Notes: generated by a model not told the origin, from the letters alone. Shown: positions 15,815 to 24,213, counted from the stretch's first letter. The stretch: DNA of 27,004 nt from Alphaproteobacteria bacterium (GCA_003531345.1 DQGZ01000228.1:1-27004), one strand, 5' to 3'. Program-made: numbers and translations.

Positions 15815-18232
15815 TCAAACGCCTATTTTTTCAAAAAATAATGGCAGCCAGTCTTTTGGGTCTTGGGTAGTTTCATTTTTAGCATCATTCATCGCCTGAA
15901 CATTAACTGCAGTTGAGGAGAGCACAGAAAGCTCCTTATTAAGCCCTAATAGATTTAACTTACATATCACTGAATCAGTATTGTGCTTGAACAGGAATTG
16001 TCTGCTATTTTTGTTGAGACTACTAATTTTTGAATATTCTGCATTATTCAAACCGAAAATTTTCATATACCCTTCATCTGCCTGCGGGTTGGGAAGAAAA
16101 ATCTGGGTCTTAATGTTTTGGATCAAAGTGTTGGTTATCGAGCTTTTTTTTGCCTGCTCAAAAGACTCCGTAGCAAATATACATATGGAGTTCTTTTCTG
16201 TCAGCCTTTGCAGCCAAGATTCTATTCTGGGTAGGAACGCAGAGTTATCTATTAATTTCCATGCCTCATCTAAAACTATTATTGCTGGAGTTTCGCCATC
16301 TAAAGACATTTCAACAAGGTGAAGCAGATAAGACATTAACGGCATGGTAACCGCCCTGCTATCAATTATCCTAGATAAATCCATTGCCATTATTTTTTCA
16401 CTCCGCAACTGGCAATTATCTATATCATTGTCAAAACATGCGGCATAGGTTCCTTCACCATACCACTCACTTAAATTTCTTGCCGTTTCGCTTTCTTTAT
16501 TTGTCCATACTTGAGGAATTATGACCGAAAGTTTTCTCAACTCCTTTGGAAGCAAGTAGTTAAGTTTTATTGCCTCTGATATTTTCTGCCTATCTTCTTC
16601 TGAAAGTATATTGGTTATATGAGCATTCTCTTCCAGCTCATCCAATTCTATGAGATACTCAATCCACTGCTCAATAAATGCCCTGTTTTCAACTGTATCA
16701 TCTAACTGTAATGGGTTAAGTTTCAACCTGCCATCAGCTATCTCATCAAATGTATGGTAGTATTTGCCACCTATTGCATTTATGAAAATCTCTGACCCCT
16801 TATCTACTTCAAAATAATAGGTTTTAGGTCGGTATTTTTGCGCTTCAGAAACAAGAAAATTCATTAAAACCGTTTTACCAGCACCATAAGGGCCAATGAT
16901 TGTAGTGTGACCGTTTTTTTCATAATGGAAATTAAAGAAATATGGCGTGTTCTTTTCTGTATGAAATACCGTAACAGCGCTGCCCCATAAATTATCAGTC
17001 ATTTTTCCAGCAGGAAAATTGTATAGCGAAGCATATCCGCCTATTTTGTTGGTTACCAGATAGGTTTGCCTTCTTATAAAGTCAAAATTGGCTGGCATCT
17101 GGCTCCAGTAGCAATCTTCCATGAACAGGTCTTCCCTTATAAAAACTACTCCCAACTCCCTTAGGGCATCAACTGCCATTGACACGGCATTTTGCATTGC
17201 CCTTACGGTATTTTCCAGAACGGTAATTATTATCTGGTGCTGCCCATAGTCTGCAACACCTTTATTCTCTGCGTTGATTAACTCATTAAAGCCTGAAGCC
17301 TCTGGCAAACTCTTGGCGCCAGAAAGCTTGTATATATTTGCCTGATCAGAAAAAGCAGTTTCAATTTCTTTTCTACTCACAAAATCAAAACTTTCAGAAA
17401 TTATGAACTGTATAGGCAATTGCAGGAACCTGTCTATCTCCTTGGTTGAAACCTCCTGATATTCTTTCACACTAAGAACTGCGCCATAGTTTGCACCTCT
17501 TTTGCCATGAACCTGAATTGTGTTATATTGAAATATAACTGAGCGGGATGGAAGATCTTTTGACAGGTCAACAGGCTTTAGGGGAATATTTTCCTGCTTA
17601 AGATTCATTATTTTACTACAAAAACTCATAATCTGAGAGTAATAAACCCCTCGCTTCTTTATTATTGAAAGCTTCTCTGCACCATAGCTGGCAAGATCTG
17701 CTACTATTTTATTAGTAACCTCATCAAGTTTCTTCGCTGCCTGATTAAGCGCTTTTTTACGACGCCTGAATTCTGAATTTATAAATAAAGTTTCAAAAAA
17801 TAATTTAGGATTAACAATAGAAAGGCTTTCGCCAGAAATTATAACTGAAATATATAACTCATTTACAAACTGAGACTTTAAGTCATTCCTAATCGCCCAT
17901 GCCTCGTGCATCTGCTTGCAGAAACCCTCCGCATACAAACCGCCCGTTGAAATATCACGCTTGTTTCGCAAGGTGTGCAGCCAGATAGCATACTCCTCGC
18001 CGTTAAGATTTTTCTTTATCGACTCCCTTATTATCTGCCTAAGCGGCGAAGAATTGCTGTCCCCATCTTCCCTTATAGTTTCAAAATTAAATCCCGTAAT
18101 CTTGATAACCTGCATCAATTCACCATTTTTGGTTAGAATTGTCTCTTCATCAAAATGGCAGGCGTAGGGCAAATATTCCGCAACATCAGAATGATATTTT
18201 TTTTCACTTTTCTTAAGGTTGGAGAATGCCAT
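15815..18232 (-). CDS. virB4: Type IV secretion ATPase VirB4
   Basis: An 805-residue ATPase of the VirB4/TrbE/CagE family that powers assembly and substrate transport of the type IV secretion system at the inner membrane. The N-terminal half (residues 1-420) is the VirB4 domain; the P-loop GPYGAGKT is at residues 447-454 and the Walker B strand IIVLDEAW at 651-658 (Asp655, Glu656), followed by the ATES motif expected of the FtsK/HerA-like fold. The length matches Rickettsiales VirB4 (about 800). The stop is TGA, and virB6 begins seven bases later, so the pair is one operon. The usual virB3 gene does not precede it: its start faces tkt across a 183-base divergent region containing a CtrA-like site. 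No strong ribosome-binding site is seen. Confidence 0.95.
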   Translation of the reverse strand: MAFSNLKKSEKKYHSDVAEYLPYACHFDEETILTKNGELMQVIKITGFNFETIREDGDSNSSPLRQIIRESIKKNLNGEEYAIWLHTLRNKRDISTGGLYAEGFCKQMHEAWAIRNDLKSQFVNELYISVIISGESLSIVNPKLFFETLFINSEFRRRKKALNQAAKKLDEVTNKIVADLASYGAEKLSIIKKRGVYYSQIMSFCSKIMNLKQENIPLKPVDLSKDLPSRSVIFQYNTIQVHGKRGANYGAVLSVKEYQEVSTKEIDRFLQLPIQFIISESFDFVSRKEIETAFSDQANIYKLSGAKSLPEASGFNELINAENKGVADYGQHQIIITVLENTVRAMQNAVSMAVDALRELGVVFIREDLFMEDCYWSQMPANFDFIRRQTYLVTNKIGGYASLYNFPAGKMTDNLWGSAVTVFHTEKNTPYFFNFHYEKNGHTTIIGPYGAGKTVLMNFLVSEAQKYRPKTYYFEVDKGSEIFINAIGGKYYHTFDEIADGRLKLNPLQLDDTVENRAFIEQWIEYLIELDELEENAHITNILSEEDRQKISEAIKLNYLLPKELRKLSVIIPQVWTNKESETARNLSEWYGEGTYAACFDNDIDNCQLRSEKIMAMDLSRIIDSRAVTMPLMSYLLHLVEMSLDGETPAIIVLDEAWKLIDNSAFLPRIESWLQRLTEKNSICIFATESFEQAKKSSITNTLIQNIKTQIFLPNPQADEGYMKIFGLNNAEYSKISSLNKNSRQFLFKHNTDSVICKLNLLGLNKELSVLSSTAVNVQAMNDAKNETTQDPKDWLPLFFEKIGV

Positions 18233-18263
18233 AATTACTGTTCAAGTAGAATTTGTTTGAATT

Positions 18264-18279
18264 TTAACACAAAATTAAC
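18264..18279. promoter_or_regulatory. CtrA-box candidate between virB4 and tkt
   Basis: TTAA (18264-18267), seven bases, TTAAC (18275-18279) matches the CtrA consensus exactly. It starts 32 bases before the virB4 start (minus strand), where it would overlap a promoter or leader, and lies 136 bases before the tkt ATG. Confidence 0.5.
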
Positions 18280-18356
18280 AAATTTTCCATAAAATCCAAA
18301 ATTTTCTTTTTGAATACTGACCTATGGCGTTTTCTTAAAAATTAATTGTTGCAAAC

Positions 18357-18386
18357 TTGTTGAAAAACTCTCAAAAAACCTATAAC
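18357..18386 (+). promoter_or_regulatory. Possible tkt promoter
   Basis: TTGTTG (18357-18362), an 18-base spacer and TATAAC (18381-18386) would start transcription near 18393, about 23 bases before the tkt ATG. A perfect TATAAT also occurs at 18399-18404, but it has no -35 partner and would leave almost no leader. Confidence 0.35.
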
Positions 18387-18415
18387 TACCCACCCTGTTA
18401 TAATTACACTTTAAA

Positions 18416-20374
18416 ATGCCCCAAAATCTCCAAAACCTAGCTAATTGTATTCGTTTTTTATCTATTGATGCTGTTGAAAGAGCCAATTCTGGCCACCCTG
18501 GTATGCCAATGGGTATGGCTGATGTTGCTACAGTATTATTTGCTAACCATTTGAAATTTAACCCTAAAAACCCTAACTGGCTTGACAGGGATAGGTTTAT
18601 TTTATCTGCTGGGCACGGCTCAATGCTGTTATACTCTCTTCTTTATCTTACAGGTTATGAGGATATGAGCATTGAAGATATTAAAAATTTCCGCCAATTA
18701 CACTCTAAAACCTGTGGGCACCCTGAATTTGGGCATGCTGGCGGTATTGAAACTACTACTGGGCCACTTGGGCAAGGTATTGCAAATTCGGTTGGTTTTG
18801 CAATGGCTGAAAGGCTATTATCTGAAAAATTTGGTGCGGATATTTTTAACCATTACACTTATGTTATCGCAGGAGATGGTTGCTTAATGGAAGGTATATC
18901 TCAGGAAGCTATATCTCTGGCAGGGCATTTAAAATTAAATAAATTAATCGTTTTATTTGACGATAACAAAATAACTATTGATGGCGCAACATCACTTGCA
19001 ACATCTGAAGATCAACTTGCTAGGTTTCAAGCAAGCGGCTGGAACACAATAAAAATTGACGGGCATAATTATGAGCAAATTGACAACGCAATTTCTCAAG
19101 CAAAAAATTCTAATAAGCCAACTTTAATCGCCTGTGAAACTATAATTGCAAAAGGGGCACCAAAAAAAGCTGGCTCAAATGAAAGCCACGGCAGTCCACT
19201 TGGGGCTGAGGAAATCAAAGGCACTCGTGCTTTTTATAATTGGAATTATGAACCATTTATTATTCCTGAAAATTTACTTAATGAGTGGCAAGAAATCGGA
19301 AATAAAAGCGTAAAAGAGTTTTCAAAGTGGAATTCTTATTTTAATAAATCTTCAAATAAAACTGAGATAAAAAGGATATTTGAAAACAAGCTTCCAGTGG
19401 CATTTAATGATGCAATTAAAACTCTTAAACAGGAATTTGTTAACACTAAACCAAATTTCGCAACTAGAAAATCATCAGCAGTTTGTTTAGAAAAAATTAC
19501 TGAAGCTGTACCTGAATTAGTTGGTGGCTCTGCGGATTTAACAGGCTCAAATTTAACGAAAGCTAAGTTAAAGCCTATTACCCCTGATAATTTTAGCGGC
19601 GGTTATGTTTACTGGGGGGTTCGTGAGCACGGAATGAGTGCCGCTATGAATGGTATGGCACTTCACGGAGGAATTCGCCCTTATGGTGGAACATTCTTTG
19701 TATTTACGGATTATTGTAAACCAGCAATTCGCCTTTCTGCATTGATGAATCAACCAGTTATTTATGTGATGACTCACGATTCAATCGGGCTTGGAGAAGA
19801 TGGCCCAACCCACCAGCCAATTGAGCATTTAGCCTCAATGCGTGCGATACCTAATTTGCTCGTTCTGCGCCCTGCTGATGCCTATGAAACAGCAGAATGC
19901 TGGCAGATTGCGTTAGAAAATAAAACTGGCCCAACAATGCTGGTTTTAACCCGCCAGAACCTCCCTGCCCTGCGCACAGAATTTTCGGAAGAAAATAAAT
20001 CTGCAAAGGGTGCGTATATAATTTGTGATGTTCAAAACCCTGATGTAACCTTGCTTGCCAGTGGCAGTGAAGTTTCGCTTGCAGTTAAAGCAGCAGATGC
20101 ACTGGCTGCAAAAAACATCAAAGCAAAAGTTGTTTCTCTAGTTTCTTGGGAATTATTTGATAAACAGAAAAAGAAATACAAACGAGAAATTCTAGGCAAA
20201 TCCTCCCACCCGAAAATTGCCATTGAAGCTGCATCTGGTTTCGGCTGGGAAAAATATATCGGCACTAAAGGTAAATTTATCGGCATGAATTCCTTCGGTG
20301 CATCTGCCCCTGCTGAGAAATTATATGAATATTTTGGAATTACAGTAGAAAAAATTGTTGAGGAAATAATTTAG
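18416..20374 (+). CDS. tkt: Transketolase
   Basis: A 652-residue thiamine-diphosphate enzyme that moves two-carbon units between sugar phosphates in the non-oxidative pentose phosphate pathway. Motifs in order are SGHPGMPMGMADV near residues 20-36, AGHGSMLLYSLLYLTGY (about 60-80), the ThDP/Mg-binding GDGCLMEGISQEA through FDDNKITIDG, and in the pyrimidine domain GVREHGMSAAMNG with the catalytic Glu that contacts ThDP. The C-terminal domain runs to the end. The length is close to the usual 650-670. No Shine-Dalgarno sequence is seen before the ATG. With rpiB and a GapB-like GAPDH in the same window it would supply ribose and erythrose phosphates. Its last four bases overlap the end of the convergent small gene. 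Confidence 0.97.
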   Translation: MPQNLQNLANCIRFLSIDAVERANSGHPGMPMGMADVATVLFANHLKFNPKNPNWLDRDRFILSAGHGSMLLYSLLYLTGYEDMSIEDIKNFRQLHSKTCGHPEFGHAGGIETTTGPLGQGIANSVGFAMAERLLSEKFGADIFNHYTYVIAGDGCLMEGISQEAISLAGHLKLNKLIVLFDDNKITIDGATSLATSEDQLARFQASGWNTIKIDGHNYEQIDNAISQAKNSNKPTLIACETIIAKGAPKKAGSNESHGSPLGAEEIKGTRAFYNWNYEPFIIPENLLNEWQEIGNKSVKEFSKWNSYFNKSSNKTEIKRIFENKLPVAFNDAIKTLKQEFVNTKPNFATRKSSAVCLEKITEAVPELVGGSADLTGSNLTKAKLKPITPDNFSGGYVYWGVREHGMSAAMNGMALHGGIRPYGGTFFVFTDYCKPAIRLSALMNQPVIYVMTHDSIGLGEDGPTHQPIEHLASMRAIPNLLVLRPADAYETAECWQIALENKTGPTMLVLTRQNLPALRTEFSEENKSAKGAYIICDVQNPDVTLLASGSEVSLAVKAADALAAKNIKAKVVSLVSWELFDKQKKKYKREILGKSSHPKIAIEAASGFGWEKYIGTKGKFIGMNSFGASAPAEKLYEYFGITVEKIVEEII

Positions 20375-20649
20375 TTCCAAGTAAACTTTTCTTTTACATA
20401 TATTTTTTCAAGTTCTGTTGGTTCGCCTTTTCCTTCAAGTAAAACTTCGCCAAAGTTTTTGAATTCTATAGTTAAGCCTTGTTCTACTGCCCTATTATAA
20501 TCTTCAATTCCCTTTTTGTTAGCTTTAACAAATGCATAATAGTTCTCACCGCTATTGTTAGTGGCTTGAGATGTAAGCAACATAATAAAATCACTTTTTT
20601 CTAGTAAAATTTTATCAGTGTTTTTTATATTGAATTTAGTATTTTCCAT
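20371..20649 (-). CDS. Small hypothetical protein downstream of alpha-oxoamine synthase
   Basis: A 92-residue soluble, charged protein that I do not recognise. It has no signal peptide, membrane segment or cysteine; a central stretch around SGENYYAFVKANKKGIEDYN and the later EFKNFGEVLLEGKGEP look like a small mixed alpha/beta domain. Its ATG lies inside the last codons of the upstream enzyme gene (14-base overlap), so translation is probably coupled to that gene. If the enzyme's reading frame is broken at the G10 run, ribosomes ending early would also reduce synthesis of this protein. Its stop overlaps tkt by four bases. A role linked to the enzyme is an inference from the overlap alone. Confidence 0.7.
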   Translation of the reverse strand: MENTKFNIKNTDKILLEKSDFIMLLTSQATNNSGENYYAFVKANKKGIEDYNRAVEQGLTIEFKNFGEVLLEGKGEPTELEKIYVKEKFTWN

Positions 20650-21950
20650 TTTGTTTTTCTAATGTTTGTTTTTCAGCACAGCAAAAAAATTCAGCAGATA
20701 CAGCTTTGCCTTCTCTTCTGCCTATTATATTATGTTTAGATAATACTTGCTCAAGAGCTTCTGCCAAGCCCTGTATATGTTCTTTTGTATGTGAGGCATT
20801 AACTATAATTCTTAATCTTGCTTCACCTATAGGCACAGAAGGATGGAAAACTGGTCTACACAAATAACCTTTTTCTAATAAATCTTGAGCTACCGCTTTA
20901 GCTTCTGTTGCATCATTAACCCCTTCTTTTTTATCACCAATCATTATTGGTATTATATGCCCTCCAAAATCTAAAAACGGCAATTTCTTTTCGGTGAATA
21001 CTTGTTTTGCAAAAGCAACATTTTCTCTATGCGAAACTCTTTCTTGGCAGTTTTCATCCATTAAATATTTTGATGTAAATAATGCTGTTGCTGTAATTAT
21101 TGGCGGCTCTGTTGATGTAAAAATGTAAGAAGGCGACATTTTCATAGCTGTTGTAAAAGCCTTGTTTGCAATTACAAACCCACCTTTTGAACCATGAGCC
21201 TTGCCAAAACCACCAACTACAATATCTATATCATCTCTTACCCGAGAGCTTTCACATATCCCCCCCCCCACGAGAACCATACAAGCCAACTGCGTGAACT
21301 TCATCATCTATAGTTAGTGCATCATATTTTTTAGCAAGTGCCACTACGTCTTTAATATTAGGCATTGCTCCATCCATTGAATATATGCCCTCAAAAACTA
21401 TTATAGGCTTTGAATTTGGATAAGTGGTTTTTACCTTTCTAAGTTCTCGCTCCAAATCTTCCATATCATTGTGAGCAAATATAGCTTTTGGAAGCCCTCT
21501 CATACCCTCAATAATTGACCTGTGATTTAACTGGTCGCTTACAAATACTAGCCTGTTATCATATACTTTTGCTAGCATCTTTAGCGTTTCCATATTTGCA
21601 TCATATCCTGACCCAAAAATGACAGAGCCTTCCCTCTCATACACGCTTGCAATTTGGTGTTCTAGCTCTGACAATTCTGGGTATCTGCCACCCAGATTAT
21701 GGCTTCCGCCTGAGCCTATACCCCTAGCTTTAACAACTTCTATTGCTTGATTTACAAATCTTTCATTGGTGGCTAAACCAAGATAGTCATTTGATGAGAA
21801 TGTAACAACTTCTCTGCCATCAAGAGTTCCTCTAGGAAAAATACCAACACCTGAGTTAAAATCCCAGAATTGTCTTTCTAAATCCCTGCTAGCATATTGC
21901 TCACCAAAATATGCTTGAGATAATTCTGCTAATGTTTTTGAATGAAGCAT
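20636..21950 (-). pseudogene. Alpha-oxoamine synthase (5-aminolevulinate synthase-like), frameshifted at a G10 run
   Basis: A PLP enzyme of the ALAS/BioF/KBL family, which condenses an amino acid with an acyl-CoA. Two overlapping frames join at ten G (plus-strand C run 21260-21269). As read, the first frame ends after 232 residues; removing one G links GSRGGG to ICESSRVRDD and yields a normal 437-residue protein. Landmarks are FSSNDYLGL (51-59), GSGGSHNLGG (79-88), LNHRSIIEG (141-149), DDEVHAVGLYG (215-225) and the PLP lysine in GGFGKAHG (about 250). DEVHAVGLYG.RGGG, GHIIPIMIGD and Asn85 favour ALAS, the first haem-pathway enzyme; SVPIGEARLRI and the Ser83-His84 pair are less typical, and the C-terminal 30 residues are unusual. 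BioF, KBL or a CqsA-type signal synthase remain possible. The break may be sequencing error, phase variation or true loss. Confidence 0.8.
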
Positions 21951-21991
21951 AATATCTATAAATTCTACACCCGAATTTTAACATACAAACC

Positions 21992-22007
21992 TTAATTCTT
22001 CGTTAAC
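21992..22007. promoter_or_regulatory. CtrA-box candidate upstream of gap
   Basis: TTAA (21992-21995), TTCTTCG, TTAAC (22003-22007) is an exact TTAA-N7-TTAAC match, ending 62 bases before the gap ATG and 42 bases upstream of the divergent alpha-oxoamine synthase start. A TTGATT at 22012-22017 follows at a distance where it could act as a -35 element overlapped by the bound regulator. Confidence 0.5.
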
Positions 22008-22069
22008 GCTCTTGATTTTTTTGCTATTTTTACTAAAAACTAGCGACTGAAAACTAATAACTTACAAAA

Positions 22070-23074
22070 ATGGCAGTAAAAGTAGCACTTAATGGAATGG
22101 GAAGAATTGGTAGATGTATTTTAAGGCATTACCTTGAAAGCAACAGAAAGGATGTTGAAATTGTTGCCGTTAACGCCCCTGGCGACATTAAAAGGCACAT
22201 TCACCTACTTAAATATGACTCTATCCACGGGGTTTTGCCCGTTGCCGTTAATGGTGATGAGAAATCGTTTACCGCTGGTGATAAAAAAATGGTGCGCTTT
22301 GATGAGCGTGACCCAGCGAAAATTGACTGGGCATCAACTGGTGCAGAAATAGTTCTGGAATGCACTGGCCACTTCAAAACCAAAGATGAAGCATCAGCCT
22401 ATAGAAGCATCAGTGATGTTAAAGTTATGATATCTGCCCCCTCCCCCGATGCTGACGCAACAATAGTAATGGGTGTTAATGATGATATCTTAAAGAAGGA
22501 ACACAATATTATATCCATTGGCAGTTGTACAACTAACTGCCTTGCACCTGTTGCAAAAGTTTTAAATGACAAACTAGGCATTGAAAAAGCCTTTGTTACT
22601 ACTGTTCACGCATATACTTCTGACCAAAACTTAGTTGATGGCGCACATAATGATTTAAGGCGCGCAAGGGCGGCCAATTTAGCAATGATTCCTACCTCTA
22701 CTGGGGCGGCTAAGGCCATTGGGCAGGTTATCCCTGAGCTTAAAGGCAAGTTTGACGGCACTGCAATTCGCGTTCCAACCCCCAATGTTTCTATGATTGA
22801 TTTCTGCGCTAATGTTTCCCGTGAAACATCTGTTGATGAGATTAACAAATTAATGAGGGAGGCTTCAGAAGGAAAATTAAAGGGCATTTTGGGCTACACT
22901 GAAGAGCCTTTAGTTTCTATTGACTTCAACGGCACAACTGAAAGCTCATATTTTGATGCAACTGGCACCTATGTTCTGGGTAAAAACTTTATCCGTATAG
23001 TAAGCTGGTATGATAATGAGTTCGCCTTCTCCGTTCGTATGCTTGATGTTGCCGCTAAGTGGGGCAATTTATAG
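22070..23074 (+). CDS. gap: Glyceraldehyde-3-phosphate dehydrogenase, GapB-like
   Basis: A 334-residue type I GAPDH interconverting glyceraldehyde 3-phosphate and 1,3-bisphosphoglycerate. The N-terminal Rossmann motif is NGMGRIGRCILRHY; the catalytic Cys153 is in SIGSCTTNCLAPV and His180 in TTVHAYTSDQ. The cofactor strand reads VAVNAPGD: Ala36 stands where strictly NAD-dependent enzymes have Asp (as in VAIND), like the NADP-tolerant gluconeogenic GapB class (INAS in Bacillus) and the Anaplasmataceae enzymes. This suggests it runs towards sugar synthesis, feeding transketolase. The length is typical. No Shine-Dalgarno sequence is evident. A CtrA-like box is upstream, and a tRNA gene begins nine bases after the stop, possibly in the same transcript. 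Confidence 0.96.
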   Translation: MAVKVALNGMGRIGRCILRHYLESNRKDVEIVAVNAPGDIKRHIHLLKYDSIHGVLPVAVNGDEKSFTAGDKKMVRFDERDPAKIDWASTGAEIVLECTGHFKTKDEASAYRSISDVKVMISAPSPDADATIVMGVNDDILKKEHNIISIGSCTTNCLAPVAKVLNDKLGIEKAFVTTVHAYTSDQNLVDGAHNDLRRARAANLAMIPTSTGAAKAIGQVIPELKGKFDGTAIRVPTPNVSMIDFCANVSRETSVDEINKLMREASEGKLKGILGYTEEPLVSIDFNGTTESSYFDATGTYVLGKNFIRIVSWYDNEFAFSVRMLDVAAKWGNL

Positions 23075-23083
23075 TTTGATTTT

Positions 23084-23160
23084 GGGTGGTTAGCTCAGAT
23101 GGTTAGAGCGCTACGTTGACATCGTAGAGGTCGTTGGTTCGATCCCAATACCACCCACCA
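23084..23160 (+). tRNA. tRNA-Val (anticodon GAC)
   Basis: A 77-base tRNA with CCA encoded. The acceptor stem GGGTGGT pairs with ACCACCC; the D stem is GCTC/GAGC; the anticodon stem CTACG/CGTAG encloses the loop TTGACAT with anticodon GAC (valine codons GUC/GUU); the T arm is GTTGG-TTCGATC-CCAAT. The discriminator base is A, as expected for tRNA-Val. It lies nine bases downstream of gap. No further feature was seen in 23161-23309. Confidence 0.97.
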
Positions 23161-23309
23161 TTTTGTAAAAACTTTGATTAGGTTTAAGCCTTAAATTGAT
23201 AATATTTGTATTAATAGTTAGTTTATTGAACTGAAATATAACTGACCTTCAATATCCAATTATGTCCGTTTCATATCCATTAAATTTGCCTGGATTATCT
23301 TAAATCACC

Positions 23310-23990
23310 CTAAAAACTTGCGAATATTGGCATATGGTCGCTATGTAGCAACCACTCTTCTGGCTTTCCTATTTCAATTTTTGCGTCTCTAGTTATCATT
23401 TCTTTTGGTACAAAAATATAGTCTATATGATAAGGTTTTAACTTATCTCTGTACATGTAAAGCGTTGCTTCACTTTCTTTTCCTTGATTCTCTCCTGTTA
23501 TTTCGTGATAAAGGCTTTTTATACCAATTTCGTCTAATATCTTAACCACCTCCGAGTGGTTCCATTCTCTTTTTGGCTTGTCCCAACAAGAATTACTATT
23601 AAAATCCCCACATAATATTGTTGGTTGGTTTGCAATTTCTTGTTTGTGTTTATTTAAATATTTCCATAGCTGACCTATGTAAGAAAATTTATCTCCCTGA
23701 TCTTGCTTTGTCCATACCGCAATTAAGTTTATACTATCATTTACTCTTACTGGAAGAAAGTGTTTTAGATCTTCTGAATCCCAATTTAGAGGCTCTAGCT
23801 TTTGGTTTTTATTGCATATTACAGCTAGTCCTCTTTTTTCTCCCTTCCAATAAAATTGCTGGTTTTGGTATATATCTTCTATTTCTTGCTTTCCGCACTC
23901 CTGCAAGACTAGTATATCTAAACCTAGTGGCTCTAGTAATTGAGCCTTTTTTCTATACGCACCGTTACAATTCCACGATACAATTTTCAC
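23310..23990 (-). CDS. Endonuclease/exonuclease/phosphatase (EEP) family protein
   Basis: A 226-residue Mg-dependent phosphoesterase of the EEP superfamily (exonuclease III / DNase I / sphingomyelinase fold). The metal and catalytic residues are all present: Asn7 in SWNCNG, Glu31 in LVLQECG, Asp129 and Asn131 in LCGDFNSNS, His188 and Asp190 in HIDYIF, and Asp218-His219 in the terminal SDHMP. It lacks a signal peptide. It is shorter than ExoIII (about 265) and its substrate cannot be deduced: DNA repair nuclease, RNA 2'-phosphodiesterase and phospholipase relatives share this core. It starts with GTG overlapping the stop of the cysteine-rich lipoprotein gene by one base (TAGTG), so translation is likely coupled. 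It is the last gene of the tlyC operon. Confidence 0.9.
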   Translation of the reverse strand: MKIVSWNCNGAYRKKAQLLEPLGLDILVLQECGKQEIEDIYQNQQFYWKGEKRGLAVICNKNQKLEPLNWDSEDLKHFLPVRVNDSINLIAVWTKQDQGDKFSYIGQLWKYLNKHKQEIANQPTILCGDFNSNSCWDKPKREWNHSEVVKILDEIGIKSLYHEITGENQGKESEATLYMYRDKLKPYHIDYIFVPKEMITRDAKIEIGKPEEWLLHSDHMPIFASF

Positions 23991-24211
23991 TATTTACCCT
24001 TTCCGCACTTAATTTTGCCTTCTTTTCCTGCGTCTTTACCTTTGCAACAGCATTTCTCTTTACCGCATTTTTCGCATTTGCATTTTTCCTTGCAACAACA
24101 AGGTTTTTCCCTGCCTGATATGTCACACCCCCTGCCCTTCTGCATATTGCAACATGAGGCTAAAGCCGCAGTTGCGAAAGCAATTGTTATAATGTTCAAT
24201 AGTTTTTTCAT
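23990..24211 (-). CDS. Cysteine-rich metallothionein-like lipoprotein
   Basis: A 73-residue exported lipoprotein. MKKLLNIITIAFATAALASC is a textbook lipoprotein signal with lipobox LASC, making Cys20 the lipidated residue. The mature 54 residues contain 12 more cysteines (21, 29, 38-40, 44, 46, 49, 54-56, 69) interleaved with lysines and glycines, including two CCC triplets in KPCCCKEKC and EKCCCKGK. This composition suggests soft-metal binding (copper, zinc) or redox buffering at the cell envelope; I know no named family for it. A strong AGGAG lies in the end of tlyC, and the ATG is two bases after the tlyC stop, so it is co-expressed with TlyC. Tandem-like Lys-Cys repeats suggest growth by duplication of a short unit. 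Confidence 0.85.
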   Translation of the reverse strand: MKKLLNIITIAFATAALASCCNMQKGRGCDISGREKPCCCKEKCKCEKCGKEKCCCKGKDAGKEGKIKCGKGK

Positions 24212-24213
24212 AG

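Noticed and set aside
9829..18232. Reading the virB4-virB6 pair as a conjugative or integrative element.
   Set aside because: It is flanked directly by housekeeping genes (rpsT, tkt), with no relaxase, integrase, attachment repeats or composition shift, which fits a resident secretion system.
18399..18404. Perfect TATAAT before tkt as a leaderless promoter.
   Set aside because: No -35 element lies at 16-18 bases; the implied transcript would have only about five leader bases. TTGTTG/TATAAC upstream is at least as good.
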